Source: Apus apus
Taxonomy: Eukaryota > Chordata > Aves > Apodiformes > Apodidae
Assembly (NCBI RefSeq): GCF_020740795.1
Contig: NC_067285.1
Span: 113,027,008-113,091,007 of the forward strand
Direction: 5' to 3'
Length of the DNA stretch: 64,000 bases
The notes under the pieces were generated by a model. It was not told the origin of the DNA and made no database searches. It worked only from the letters and a program-made list of their open reading frames with translations. Shown here piece after piece: positions 11,451 to 22,040 of this stretch; position 1 is the stretch's first letter; each line of letters starts with the position of its first letter. The translations under genes and the position numbers were made by a program.

Positions 11451-11929
11451 AGGAATGTGTTGGAGCAGGAGCTGGTTCCCACCATGGGACCTTCCATCCT
11501 GGAGATGCCCCCTGCTTCCCTGCCTTTGGTGCACTCTTCTTCAATGCATGAGAGGCTGTTTCCCTGATCATGAAGGACTGGGCTGTGCCTGGCAGCAGCC
11601 ATCTGGGGACACAGGCATCTCAGCTCAATCCAGCCACTTCCAGCCACTACATCCATGTGTGCCAGAAAATGGGATTGTCCCTGTACCTCCCTTGAAGGAC
11701 ACCAAGGCTGTTTACATGCACTGGGAACCCAACTCCCTCGAGGCTTTGGCAGGTCTTTGCTCCTCTGGGGAACTGTCAACCTCCTGAATAATGATGGATA
11801 GAAGAGCTGTCAGGGCTTCCAGGGTGGGTAGGCAGAGAATTAGTGTTGGGCAGGAGAAGGAATGGAAGTGTTTTGGAAATAATAAGGCCTTCAGTGGCCT
11901 GGAACTGCATGGTGTTCTCCCCTTCCCAG

Positions 11930-12047
11930 AATATGATGTGGATGGCTTCTTGGGGCTGTCTCAGAAGATCCACCTGGCAGAGCAGGTCCTGCAAACAGGA
12001 AGAGCTGTGTGTTCTGGTTATGCCAATTTATGCCAGGAAATGTGCAG
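11930..12047 (+). CDS. KY-like protein, exon with catalytic cysteine
   Basis: This 118-nt exon encodes residues 253 (split) to 291 plus two bases of codon 292. It reads EYDVDGFLGL, then AEQVLQTGRAVCSGYANL with the predicted nucleophile Cys280, and ends QEMC. In KY and the wider transglutaminase-like superfamily the sequence C-x-G-Y-A marks the active-site cysteine. Acceptor CCTTCCCAG and donor GCAG|GTAAAA are good. It ends in phase 2 and joins G of the next exon to give Arg292. Confidence 0.92.
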
Positions 12048-12437
12048 GTAAAACCCACCTTGGGCTTTCATCTCCCACCCCCTTGCAGATCTTTGGTGGG
12101 GACATCTATCTGGCACGGGGCTTGCCACACAACCAGCAGCATGTACCCACCACCTCCCTGGGCACCTCCCTAACCACACCTTCCTCCTCTGCTTGGATGG
12201 AGGAGTGTTTGTGGCTCTGACAGATCAGATACGAGGGATGGGGGTTGGGAGAAGCTGTGAGGAAAGCAGGAGGCTGGACAGGAGCTGACTTTGGCCAGCA
12301 GCTTGCGTGAGTGGGGCTCTGGTGTTGGGAAGAAGGGGGTTGTACTTACCACGCAGGTTGAGTTGCTCCCCAGGAAAGCAGGCACAAAGCAGTGTTTGGT
12401 CTGCAGTTCTCTCCCCCTGATGGCTCTCCTCGGACAG
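12048..12437 (+). other. Intron 4 of the KY-like gene (390 nt)
   Basis: Short intron between the Cys and His/Asp exons. An internal pyrimidine-rich CTTGCAG near 12087 could act as a cryptic acceptor, but the sequence after it does not read like the KY family. Confidence 0.75.
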
Positions 12438-12629
12438 GGAGGCAGGCTTGAGCTGTGTGGAGGTCCCAGGGGTTGGTCGCAGCCCAGGCTCCCGCCGAGG
12501 CCGGAGGTGCCAGCAGCAGAAGAGCAGCCACATGTGGAACGCGGTGGAGCTGGAAGGACAGTGGTGCCTCCTGGATGCTTGCTGGGGTGCAGGGTCCGTT
12601 GATGCAGAGAGCAGGTTGTTCACACCCAG
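12438..12629 (+). CDS. KY-like protein, exon with catalytic His and Asp
   Basis: This 192-nt exon encodes residues 293-355 plus split codons. It reads EAGLSCVEVPGVGR, an Arg/Gln-rich stretch, then KSSHMWNAVELEGQWCLLDACWG. His323 (in SHMWNAV) and Asp338 (in LLDACWG) complete the Cys-His-Asp triad in family spacing. The acceptor CTCGGACAG and donor CCCAG|GTGAGA are canonical. The Arg-rich insert between the 'VPG' strand and the histidine differs from what I recall of KY, where a Gly/aromatic loop sits. Since the triad is intact, catalysis remains possible, although KY-family peptidase activity is not well characterised. Confidence 0.92.
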
Positions 12630-14569
12630 GTGAGACACCTCCTCCCCTGCCCCAGACACGGTCCCCAACACAAACGGACAAGGCTCAACCAGACTTCGGA
12701 TACACCCCAGAATGACCATCCCAACCCTTCCAATGTGATCCCTAAAGCCTGGAATCACCAGGCCTTGAGCCTCTAATTTCAGGTTTGCTTTCTGACACTA
12801 CCTGCAGAAAGTCCAGAGAGCTCTTCTGCTCATCCTCCACTATGGGGGGTGCTCAAGGACCTCATGCAAACATAGATCATCTACATAAGGAGCCTTTTTC
12901 CCTGCACGGGGGCCCTAACTTTTCAGATGGTACCTTCCCTCTACAACATGTTTTTAACCTGCAGGGAATGCCACTGAGGAGCTAACAAACCCTCCTTTTC
13001 ACAGCAACTTGACTCTTCTGTGGTGCCATGTGTAATTACTTGACATTTCTCAGCCCATGCTAAGAAAACAGTGACTCTCAAGAAAGTTTTTTGTACAATT
13101 TAATCATTTCCATTAACTGTACGATGGGATTGGAATTATTATTTTTTCCCCCCTCTAATAATGCATAATGAAATCTTTGTGGAATTTTTAATAGGTAATT
13201 ATCTTGCTGAGAACAGTTTAAACACCAGAGAGTGTGGGTTGTTTTTAGCTGAGCATGGGGAAAAGAGAAGAAGGAGAATGAAGCATCAGCTGGAGCAACA
13301 GGCTGAGATTAACAGCTTCTTGTGGGTCCAACACAGTGTCATAGAATCATGGGATGGTTTGGGTTGGGAGGGACCTAAGAGCCCAGCTAGTTCCAACCCC
13401 CCTGCATGGGCAGGGACACCTCCCACCAGCCCAGGCTGCTCCAAGCCCCATCCAACCTGCCCTTCAACACTGCCAGGGATGGGGCAGCCACAGCTTCTCT
13501 GGGCAACCTGGGCCAGGGTCTCACCACCCTCACAGTGAAGAATTTCCTCCTAAGACCTAATCTAAATCTGCCTTCTTTCAGATTGAAACTGTTCCCCTCA
13601 CCCCATCCCTCCCTGCCCTTGTCCCAAGCCCCTCCCCAGCTTTCCTGGAGCCCCTTCAGGCCCTGGAAGGTGCTCTAAGGTCTCCCTGGAGCCTTCTCTT
13701 CTCCAGGCTGAACACCCCAACTCTCTCAGCCTGTCTCCAGAGCAGAGCTGCTCCAGCCCTCTGAGCATCTTTGTGGCCTCCTCTGGACTCACTCCAGGAG
13801 TTTCGTGTCCTTCTTGTGTTGGGGGCTCCAGAGCTGGACCCAACCTCTGGTCTCACCAGAGTGGAGCAGAAGGGGACAGTCTCTTTCCTGGCCCTGCTGG
13901 TCATGCTGCTGGTGATGCAGTTCAGGACACAGATGGTTTCTGGGCTCCAGTGCACGTTGCTGGCTCATGTTGAGCTTCTCATCACCCAACCCCCTCAAGC
14001 CCTTCTCCTCAGGGTTCCTCTCAATAACTTCCCTGTGTCCTTAGAACCTCCAGGTCAGCAGTTGCAACAGGGATTCACAGGTTGACCCCAACACAGGCTC
14101 AAATCTGCAGATTCACCCACTCAGCAAACACCTAAGCAGGGATGACATTTTCAAAGTCAGGTTCCAAGGGGAATCTAAGATTTGTTTCTGAAATCATACA
14201 TAAAATCTAAGAAAAGTTTTAAACCAACCAAGAGCAAGAGTCATATTGAAATACATCCTCAAGGAACAGGCCTTGGGAGAGGAACCCCTCAGTAAAATGA
14301 CTTCTTCATAGGGTCATCTTAACTGCTTGTTGGAAGAGGTTGGGTACAGGGCTGGGAGCAGCAGTGTCAGCTCTTGGCATCTCTATAGGAAAAAATAGGG
14401 AGAAAATAAGGGAGCAGAACATGACGTGTCAGGTGAGAGCTCGGGCCTCCCTTGCTGAAATTGGTGCAGCTCTGATAGCGTGGAGGATGCTCCCTTCCCT
14501 CACAGCAATGCACCATGATCACTCACAGGTTCTCCCTCCCATGGTGTGTCTTCTCCTCTCACCTTGCAG
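12630..14569 (+). other. Intron 5 of the KY-like gene
   Basis: This 1.9-kb intron contains a long reverse CR1 at 13336-14025. The remaining sequence is AT-rich near 13020-13250 and shows no exon. Confidence 0.7.
13336..14025 (-). repeat. Long CR1 retrotransposon 3' fragment
   Basis: Reverse copy of about 690 bp, one of the longest here. From the tail 'GTCATAGAATCATGGGATGG' it runs back through the ORF2 C-terminal region past 'GGACCCAACCTCTGGTCTCA' to the 'TTGAGCTTCTCATCACCCAA' segment. Open stretches on both strands are broken remnants of the coding end. Confidence 0.92.
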
Positions 14570-14760
14570 GCGTGATGATTTTTTCTTCCTTACTGACCCC
14601 GAGCACTTCATTGAGACCCACTGGCCAGAGGACCCCCAGTGGCAGCTTCTGCAGCCCCCCATCTCGAGGGAAGACTTTGAGCAGAGAGTTTTCAAAACTT
14701 CTGAGTTTTTCAGACTTCAGCTCTGCCTCCTTTCTCCAAGCACTTCCCTCCTCCAAACAG
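14570..14760 (+). CDS. KY-like protein, exon after the catalytic core
   Basis: This 191-nt exon encodes residues 357-419 plus split codons. It carries FFFLTDPEHFIETHWPED and PQWQLLQPPISREDFEQRVF, the characteristic KY-family segment after the transglutaminase-like core (F-x-F-L-T-x-P-x-x-F-I-E...W-Q-L-L-x-P-P). The acceptor is CACCTTGCAG. The donor is AACAG|GTAAAT, leaving phase 1 and joining CC of the last exon to give Ala420. It is a confident family match. Confidence 0.92.
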
Positions 14761-15668
14761 GTAAATGCCAAAGGAGGGCTAAATTCCACTAATATAAAAA
14801 CTCATTTCCTTTTAAGAAATCAATTTGGGCTGAGGAAAATATTTCTAACTGACATATGGCCCATTTGTCTATTTTTAAGCACATGTTTAACATCCAGTAG
14901 AGCAGAGACACATGTTTAAGCAGTTTCTGGAATCAAGGCCATTGTGTGATACTGTGATTAGTAAACTGGGAATTAGGATTCATAAATCATAGTTAATTGA
15001 GCCAAATCACTTAAGCCCTTTTGTGCCTGACTTTTCCCATCTAAATTCACCAACAGTAGCAAAATAGCTCCAACGTACCTGAGACACAATCCTCATTGTG
15101 TTCACAGGCTGGGGAGGGAAACTCCCAGATAAAACATGACCTGAAATATTCACATCCAATTTTTTTTATTTTTTTTTTGGTAAATGAAGGGAGGAGGCTG
15201 GAGTTGTATTTCCTGGGATGTAGTTTTATGATGATTTTTCAGGCTGGATACAAAACGATCTTCTTTTCACCCAGACAGCCTTTTGTAGATCCATTTCCCT
15301 GGATGGTCCCAAGAGTAGTTGGATTTTTCCTGTCATTTATTTTATCCAGACAGCAAGCTAGGAGAGAAAACAATCTCAGGTTGAGGGGAGTTGTCAGGCT
15401 TACAGAAAATGAATGCACCACAGCCAAAGCACAGTGTCATGCTTTGACTGAGACAGGTTATTACTTACCCAAAGCTCCTCTGGTATTTCCAGGATGTTGG
15501 GGCTTTGCCAAGATGGGTTATCACACACCTTTGGAGCAGAGAGTGGCCTGTGCAAATCAAATTAAATTTGGAACAGCTGAAAGGTTGATGTTGCCTTTTA
15601 TACAAAGCTCTCTCGTGGTGCTGCTCCTCGGCAGAACCTCAGAGCATCCCGGCGTGGGGGCTTTGTCT

Positions 15669-15725
15669 ACCTTTACCCAAGGTCACCCAGCACCTACATG
15701 GCAAATGCAGGAGTGGAGACCTGGA
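15669..15725 (+). repeat. Possible MIR/CORE-SINE relic
   Basis: The stretch reads 'ACCCAAGGTCACCCAGCACC', then 'TGGCAAATGCAGGAGTGGA'. This resembles the conserved core of MIR-type SINEs ('CCCAAGGTCACACAGC...GTGGCAGAGC...'). Old CORE-SINE relics occur in amniote genomes. The match is short and by eye only. Confidence 0.4.
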
Positions 15726-16761
15726 GAAACCCTTTCAGGTCCAAGGGACCAGGGAAGATCCGAGACACAACGTCTGCAGTCTCAGAGGAGAACAAGGAGA
15801 TCAACAGCCCAACCAGGCCCTTCAGCTGCTTGCCAAAGAGATAAATTGCAAAACATAGACTCTTACCAAATGTCATTAGTGGTGACACAAAAAGCCCAAA
15901 GGGAAGAATGAGGGAAAAGAAGCATCTCATTAGTCTCTTCTCTCTCTCCTCCAGTTTTTGATATCCAAAAGACATAGGGATGGAGCCCAGAAGCAGCTCA
16001 GGGCTTTGGGTCTCACTGGTCACAAGCTGCCATGAGCCAAAACAGACCTGGGGAGAGATGTCAAGGCAGCAAACCTGCCTGGCATGTCCCAGCTGCAGCA
16101 ACCTTCTGTACCCCCTTGGCTGGAGGATCTCCTGTCCCTCACCGGGTGACCTGGGCTGCAGGCACAGTTTTCTTTTTTTTTCCTCCAAAACTGAGATGAA
16201 AGGAAATTTTTCCACTGGGACAGGAAGAAATAAAAAAAAGCCAGCTTTTCTTCCCCCACCCTGTGAATTTCTCATCTTGTGGAGAGAAAGAATTAAGTCC
16301 CTGGACCTGAGGTAAAGAGTTAAACTGCTGCAATCAGCCTCAACAGCCAGGCTCATGTCAGAGTTGTGCTTAAAACACCAAATTGCAAACCCAGATTGGG
16401 AACCAAAGCTGATGTCTGTTTTTGTTGATGCAAAATGATGGTTTCTAGTGATCTAGACTGATGGAAATAGGCCATTACCCAGCAGGGTACACAGCCACCT
16501 AAGGCAATCTGAGGGCAAAAATGCCTGAGATCTTTGGTGCAAACTCTGGTTGTTTTCCCTCTTTGGCAACTATGGATCGATTCCCACTCTATTATATTTC
16601 AGCAGTTCCCACCTGCTTAAAATGTTTGAAAGCTTTCAGCCAAGATTCCACCTAAAAAAAAATCACTCTCTGATGGGAGCTGAAGGTGGGACACCTTGCA
16701 AAGAGCCTTGATTTTCAGGAAATACCTGGAACCCATCTTATGAAAACCAGCTCTTTTAATT

Positions 16762-17186
16762 GAATCATAGAACCACAGAGTGCCAGGTTGAAATGGACCT
16801 CAAGGATCATCTGGTCCAACCTTTCTAGGTACTGCTCTAGTTGATATGAGGTGGCTCAGCCCCCTGTCAAGCTGAGACTTAACACTGTCCAATGTGGAGG
16901 AATCCACCACTTCCCTTGGGAGACTGTTCCAATGTGTGACTGTCCTCATGGTGAAAAATTTACCTCTTGTGTCCAATGGGAATCTCCCCAGGAGCAACTC
17001 GTGCCCATGACCCCTTGTCTTTTGACTCCTTGTAAACAGGGAGTCTCCATCTTCTTGGCAGCCACCTTTTAACTACTGGAACATGGTAATAAAGTCTCCC
17101 TGTAGCCTTCTCTTTTCAAGGCAGAACAAACCCAGTTTTCTCAGCTGCTCCTCATATGGTAGGTCCTCCAGTCCTCTGAGGAGCAA
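16762..17186 (-). repeat. CR1 retrotransposon 3' fragment, diverged subfamily
   Basis: Reverse copy of about 425 bp that begins 'GAATCATAGAACCACAGAGT'. Its body differs clearly from the common copies in this window ('AGGTGGCTCAGCCCCCTGTC', 'GGGAGACTGTTCCAATGTGT'), so it represents an older or separate CR1 subfamily. Confidence 0.85.
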
Positions 17187-17268
17187 CCAGAAGGAAGGAG
17201 AAGAGAAATGCTGTTCCCACTTGCCCATGAAGGGATAAGAAAGAAAAAAAACCCACAGAATGAAAGTG

Positions 17269-17313
17269 TAATAATAATAATAATGATAGTAATCATAATA
17301 ATCATAATAATAG
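17269..17313. repeat. AAT/ATC-type trinucleotide microsatellite
   Basis: An imperfect run of ATA/ATC triplets of about 45 bp with interruptions (GATAGT, ATCATA). Confidence 0.85.
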
Positions 17314-17589
17314 TGCTTGCCTCACAATATCACAGTATTAGAGATTCCTTCATTGTGTAAAACAAAAAGCAATGGGTCTGAGCACTGGGTACAAGTTCCA
17401 GCTCCCACACCTTCCCAAGCCCACCTGAGCCATTTCCTTTCTCACAAAAAGGAAAAACAAAACACCAAATCACACATTTATAGCAAAGCTACTCAGCTTT
17501 ATCCAGCTATTTATCCAGTGCTGGCTACTCCGTGTACACCAGAAAGCCTCCCTCAAGGACAAACACCAAAAGGTTTGTCAGGCATTTCA

Positions 17590-17792
17590 TTTCCTTCCCC
17601 AAAGGGCTGTCAGGCCCTGGCCCAGACTGCCCAGGGGGGGAGTCCCCATCCCTGGAGGGGTTTCAAAACCATGTAGATGTGGTGCTCAGGGACATGGGGC
17701 AGGGGTGGCCTTGGCAGGGCTGGGTGAAAGGTTGGACTTGGTGATCTGAAAGGTCTTTTCCAACCAAAGCAAGTCTCTGATTCCATGATTTG
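17590..17792 (+). repeat. CR1 retrotransposon 3' fragment
   Basis: Forward copy of about 200 bp with 'GGGCTGTCAGGCCCTGGCCC', 'GGTTGGACTTGGTGATCTGA' and a terminal 'CTGATTCCATGA'. It is the closest relative here of the copy at 760-1022. Confidence 0.87.
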
Positions 17793-18169
17793 CCCCAAAC
17801 AGGCAGAGTGCAGCAGCCAGCCCGAAGCGCCCTGCGCGCGCCGCGGTGATGAAGGGCATTCAGTCCCGTGGGATTAAGACTCTGTCAGGTTATTTCTCTT
17901 TGTACAGAAGGGCAGCCACTGGTGGCGTGCTGCAGATACAACAGCTGGGGTGAGAGAGGCAAAGGGAAGCCTTTCAAACAGGGCTTTGAGAAATTAGAAA
18001 CACGCCTGCACTTTAACGACAAGGTCCCCCCGCCCCCTAAGACAATGAACGTAACAGGAGTTGACCTCCCGCAGCACCCAGCGTGCTGACACGGGAACAC
18101 ACATCCCCAGCTTCACCTGGCCTCCCTGAGAACCAGGAATCTCTAGCTCATGGCTGGAATTAACTCAAT

Positions 18170-18191
18170 AAAACAAACAAATGTTTGTTTT
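18170..18191. repeat. Inverted repeat with forkhead-like half-sites
   Basis: Arms AAAACAAAC (18170-18178) and GTTTGTTTT (18183-18191) are perfect complements around the spacer AAAT. The arms resemble forkhead-factor sites (TGTTTGTTT type). It is the first of three inverted repeats within about 520 bp. Confidence 0.7.
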
Positions 18192-18620
18192 AAACCGAGC
18201 TGTTAATGATCTCCTCGGGTCTCCTTCCCAAAGCCAAACGCGTTGCTGGCTTCCCCGGCCCGTCATGGCTGGCTCCCCTGCATACAATGTTCTGTTCTTT
18301 TCTTTCTTCCTCAGGATCTTTTTCTTTCTTCCTAAATATCCTAACACGATGCAGCCGGCCAGGCCAGCAGCTTCGGAAACTAGCATAGAGTGAATTTAAT
18401 AACCACCAAACCTGCAGTTAATAAATTCTGTCATCAGTAATGTCTCCACTGAACACTTGCCAGGAGAGAATTGTTTGCACTTACTGTGTGAGCCAAGTCA
18501 CAGCTTTAACAGGCAAGGCACAAATAAAACCCAGCCTTTCCCATTCTTTTCACATCTCTGTTTCAACCTACCAACAAAAACTGTGGGGCAAACAATGAAA
18601 AAATCCAGATTCAAATGGGC

Positions 18621-18644
18621 GGGGGGGGTAGAAATGCCCCCCCC
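18621..18644. repeat. G8/C8 inverted repeat
   Basis: Eight G (18621-18628) and eight C (18637-18644) flank the 8-nt spacer TAGAAATG, so either strand could form a perfect 8-bp GC stem. It lies 13 bp from the 32-bp palindrome that follows. Confidence 0.85.
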
Positions 18645-18657
18645 AACCTCATTATTC

Positions 18658-18689
18658 ATTAGATTATGAAACGCGTTTCATAATCTAAT
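18658..18689. repeat. Perfect 32-bp palindrome
   Basis: The left arm ATTAGATTATGAAACG (18658-18673) is followed without spacer by its exact reverse complement (18674-18689), centred on ACGCGT. It contains homeodomain-type TAAT/ATTA cores in each arm and is flanked by 'CTAATAATTAG'. A factor-bound site, a folded-element relic or chance are all possible, with chance unlikely for 16 paired positions. Confidence 0.95.
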
Positions 18690-20249
18690 AATTAGCAAGG
18701 GACAATTTTTTTCAGCATGAATCTGGAGCCTTTTGTCATTTGGTGTTAGCACCCAAAACAAATGGACATTGTGCACAGCACGGGTGCTGGGACCAGCCAG
18801 GGGCTCCCGTGGTGCTATTGCTTGGTGCTCCCCCATCTCCAGCCAAACCGTGGTGAGGATGGGACGATGCAGAGCAGCCACACTCTGGACAGGAGGCAAC
18901 CCATGCTCGGGCACTTAGGGACCTGGGATAATGAAGAACAGGCTTAATTTCCACAGACCTTGAGGGTACTGCATCTCAGAATGTCTCTGTGCCAGTGCCA
19001 GGCTCTGTGACGCACCCTGGGATCCTTCAAGGGCAAAAGGTCTCAGAGTCCTCTTCTGTGACCATTTTTCTCCTGCTTTCATCTACACCTGGAGAAAAAA
19101 AAAAAAGGTATAAAATACCATTAGAGCAGGGTTTCCTACCCAGGCTGCCCCAGTACCTGTGGCTTCACATGGGATGATGTAGCTCACCACGTGCTGAAAG
19201 CAGCCTGCTGTCTGCTGGCTAGATGTTCCTTGCCTCCTTCAGGGCTTACAAAACCCTGTCCTGTCTCCATTGCAAAATCAACCAACCACCCCTTCTGCCC
19301 AGGAGCAGATGGAAACCCCTTGGGAAGGATTGCAGCACCAAAGTGCCCTCTCTGTTTCTGGTTTGGGTTTACAAGCAGCAAGATGTGGCACATGGAGGGC
19401 GGGGGTGAAACCAAGGCCACCGTGACTCTTCTCCTCCAGGGTGACCTCTCCTAGAGATGCTTCATTTCTGGGTGTGAAGGTGGGTTCAGAGTGGCTTTAA
19501 AGCCACCCACTGTGCTTTGCCTGGGGGAACAGGTTGGTTTGCTGCTGGGGAGATGTTGGGTGGTGTGTGGTGGCCTTGAGCAGGAGACTGCTACGTCCAC
19601 CAAGGGGTCATGGAGAAAGAGCCTCAGCACTTATCCACCAACCATGGTACCACCACAAGTCACCTGTACCTCTGGGATTCCTGCTCTCCCCTTCTCCCCA
19701 GTTTGTGCACACTCCAAGCCAGAAGCTACTGGATTTTTGTGATTTGGTGAGGCCAAAACTTAGAGCACACATTGTAATGATGGGGAAAAAAATAAATCCC
19801 TTCCTAAAAATGTGGCAGTGATGTGGGATCTTCTACCAGCCAGGCTGGGGTGTTTTGATCCTCCCAGCTGCTTTACTATTTTGACACCACAAAATAAGAC
19901 CTGCAGCTTAGAAGGTTGACTCCACCTCCAGAAGCCATGCAAGAATTAACCCCTTGTGGAAGATCATTAGCTTAGTTCTGGGTGCCTCAGGGCCCAAAGG
20001 ATAACTGTTTGTACCCATCTCCTTAATCTCCAGGTCTAGTGGTATCATCACTGCTCTTTCAGCGAGGGGAGCAAAATGGTAAAAGCTGAAGAAGGTTCTT
20101 GCTAAGGTCCTTCAACCATAAAGGCAAAAAGAGAGGGAGAATCAGGTCTCTGTCCCTCGTGCAGATGGTTTGGGCCCACACTGCAGAAGTGAATGTGCTA
20201 CACTGCTGCTGAAAGGGTTGTGAAAGGTGTTTTGTCCCCCCTTCTGCAG

Positions 20250-21568
20250 CCCGTGGGGAGGTCTCGGTGATGCTGGGGAGCACCCACCCCACAGAGTTCA
20301 CCTACCAGCTCTCCAAACTCCACGGCACTGCAACTGGGGAGGATGTAGGCACAGTTCATGGTATGATGATGGTGTCTGAGAAGAGCACGACCATCAAGGT
20401 GACCCCCCCGACCGAGGGCTTGTTCGACCTCACGATCTTCGCGCGCCACGCCGGCTCCCGGGACCCTTACAACTGGGTGTGCTCCTATCAGATCCAGTGT
20501 CTGGAGTCACGCAGAGGAGAGAAACTGCCCGAAAACCCGTTTCACTTCTGGGGCCTTCACCAAAAAGTGAGGGATTTTGGCATCGAGGAGAGCAGCCACA
20601 AAGGGGAGCTGCTGGTTGCTGCGCAGGGAACTTTGCTCTTGACTTTCCAGACGTCGCGACCCTTGCTTGCCTTGTACGAGCTGGTTCATGAAGACCTAGA
20701 TGCTGCTCTGAGCAAGAAATGTGTGGCTGCTCAAGCAGAGGAGGAGAAACTGAGTTGCCACGTGCTCTGCCCTTTCCAGGGTTACTACCGGCTCTCCGTG
20801 TTTGTGAAAGATCTAGGCAGCAGCACCTTCAGGAATGTGGCCAATTTCCTCCTTCGTTGCTTGAAGCCCATCAACCAGAACGAACTCTTCCCCTCGGGGC
20901 TGAGCATGCACTGCGGGAGCGGGATCAGCTCCAGGGGCCACGGCCTCTCCAGCCCCAGCCACCCTGCTCCCATCATCACCACCAAGCTGGGGAGGTGCAA
21001 CATCACCTTCCACACGCCTCCCGACGTGGAGGTGACCGCCAGCTTGAGTAAGGACAAAGTCGTCAGCACCAAGTACCCCCTGGAGAGGTACGTCCTGGTC
21101 ACCCACCTGAGGACTAAAGTCAGCGTCTGCGTTGCGCTCCCCGAGCCGGGTGTCTACAAAGTGGGGCTTTTTGGGAGAAGCAAAGACCACACGGACTTCG
21201 TCCATGTCTGCGACTACGTTCTCCGCTGCTTGGCCGATCCCAGCTGGCCTCCATTCCCCAGGACCTACAGCCCGTGGAGGAGGGGGTGTGTGCTGCTGGA
21301 GCCACGAGCCGGGGTGCTCCCGGAGCACAGCTGGGTTAGCTTCAGGGCCAAGGTGCCAAAAGCCTCCCAAGCTGTTGTCCTGGGGCAAGAGAAGACAGTG
21401 CTGCAGCAGAACCCCAAGGAGATCTGGGAAGGGGACGTGTTCACCGGGCCGGCGGGGATGCAGGTCAAGCTGGCGGCCAGGTTCAACCAGCACTGCTCCT
21501 CCTTGGAGGTTCTCCTGGCATTTGAGGTGGAGAGTGGCTCACCTGCTTCCTGGGGGTGGTCGGGGTAA
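20250..21568 (+). CDS. KY-like protein, final exon with Ig-like KY modules
   Basis: The last coding exon encodes residues 420 (split) to 858 and the TAA stop. Three evenly placed modules end in similar strands: GLFDLTIFAR...CSYQIQCLE, GYYRLSVFVK...NFLLRCLKP and GVYKVGLFGR...CDYVLRCLAD. A final segment, RGCVLLEPRAGVLPEHSWVSF, corresponds to the KY C-terminal 'LLEP.SGVLP' region. These are the KY-type Ig-like repeats, likely used for protein binding rather than catalysis. The acceptor is CCCTTCTGCAG. The open frame of about 1.3 kb with higher GC than its surroundings is the strongest coding signal in the window. The family match is certain; orthology is not, since divergence from KY points to a paralogue. 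Confidence 0.95.
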
Positions 21569-21987
21569 GCTGGGAAGTGCTGGGAAGAATGAAAGCAGCC
21601 AGGGAAGGAAGCAAAGGCTCTCAAAACTGAAGGGTGTCGAGGAGACACTGAGAAAACTCCCAGAACTTTATGGCAGGTTGGTGGGGGGGGGGGGAGTCTG
21701 GGTGTCACCCACAGAGCTTTTCTTCCCTCAGGATATCCAGATACTTGCTGGGGCCTCCTCTCCCACTTGGAGATGTTGCCGCCGTTTAAATCAGCCCCGA
21801 CATATGGAAGGCTCCTAATATTTTGCTTCTGTCAGAGGAAACCATTGTTCAGCTTCTCTACAGGAAGGATGTCTCACTGCTTATTACCAGCTTGAGTAAT
21901 TGCTTGGAATGCTTTATTTGACATTCAGACAAGAAGTTGGAAACCCACGTAGTTTCTTTCTCTGGAGAGGATAACAACAGCAACAAC

Positions 21988-21993
21988 AATAAA
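21988..21993 (+). promoter_or_regulatory. Candidate poly(A) signal, KY-like gene
   Basis: An AATAAA hexamer 420 bp after the stop codon, within a purine-rich A/G stretch (21985-22040). It is the first perfect hexamer downstream that I noticed. The low-complexity setting reduces confidence. Confidence 0.3.
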
Positions 21994-22040
21994 AGAAGAA
22001 GAAAAGGAACAAAAAAAAAAAGAAGTAAAAAATTAAAAAA

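Larger units (their letters stand above)
14761..20249 (+). other. Last intron of the KY-like gene
   Basis: The 5.5-kb intron contains two long overlapping open frames near 15.1-16.4 kb, a MIR-like relic near 15669, two CR1 fragments (16762 and 17590), a trinucleotide microsatellite at 17269, and three inverted repeats between 18170 and 18689. From 17790 to the final exon there is no CR1. None of the open frames joins the flanking exons. Confidence 0.65.

Noticed and set aside
12088-12220. A cryptic exon after CCCCCTTGCAG reading IFGGDIYLARGLPHN
   Set aside because: The acceptor looks good and the phase could fit, but the peptide does not match the KY family, whereas the exon at 12438 gives the expected 'EAGLSCVEVPG' directly after 'QEMCR'.
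13354-13678. Many 60-160-codon open frames reading like 'GQGHLPPAQAAPSPIQPALQHC' across the window
   Set aside because: They are the antisense or alternate frames of CR1 tails, repeated wherever a tail occurs, and not host genes.
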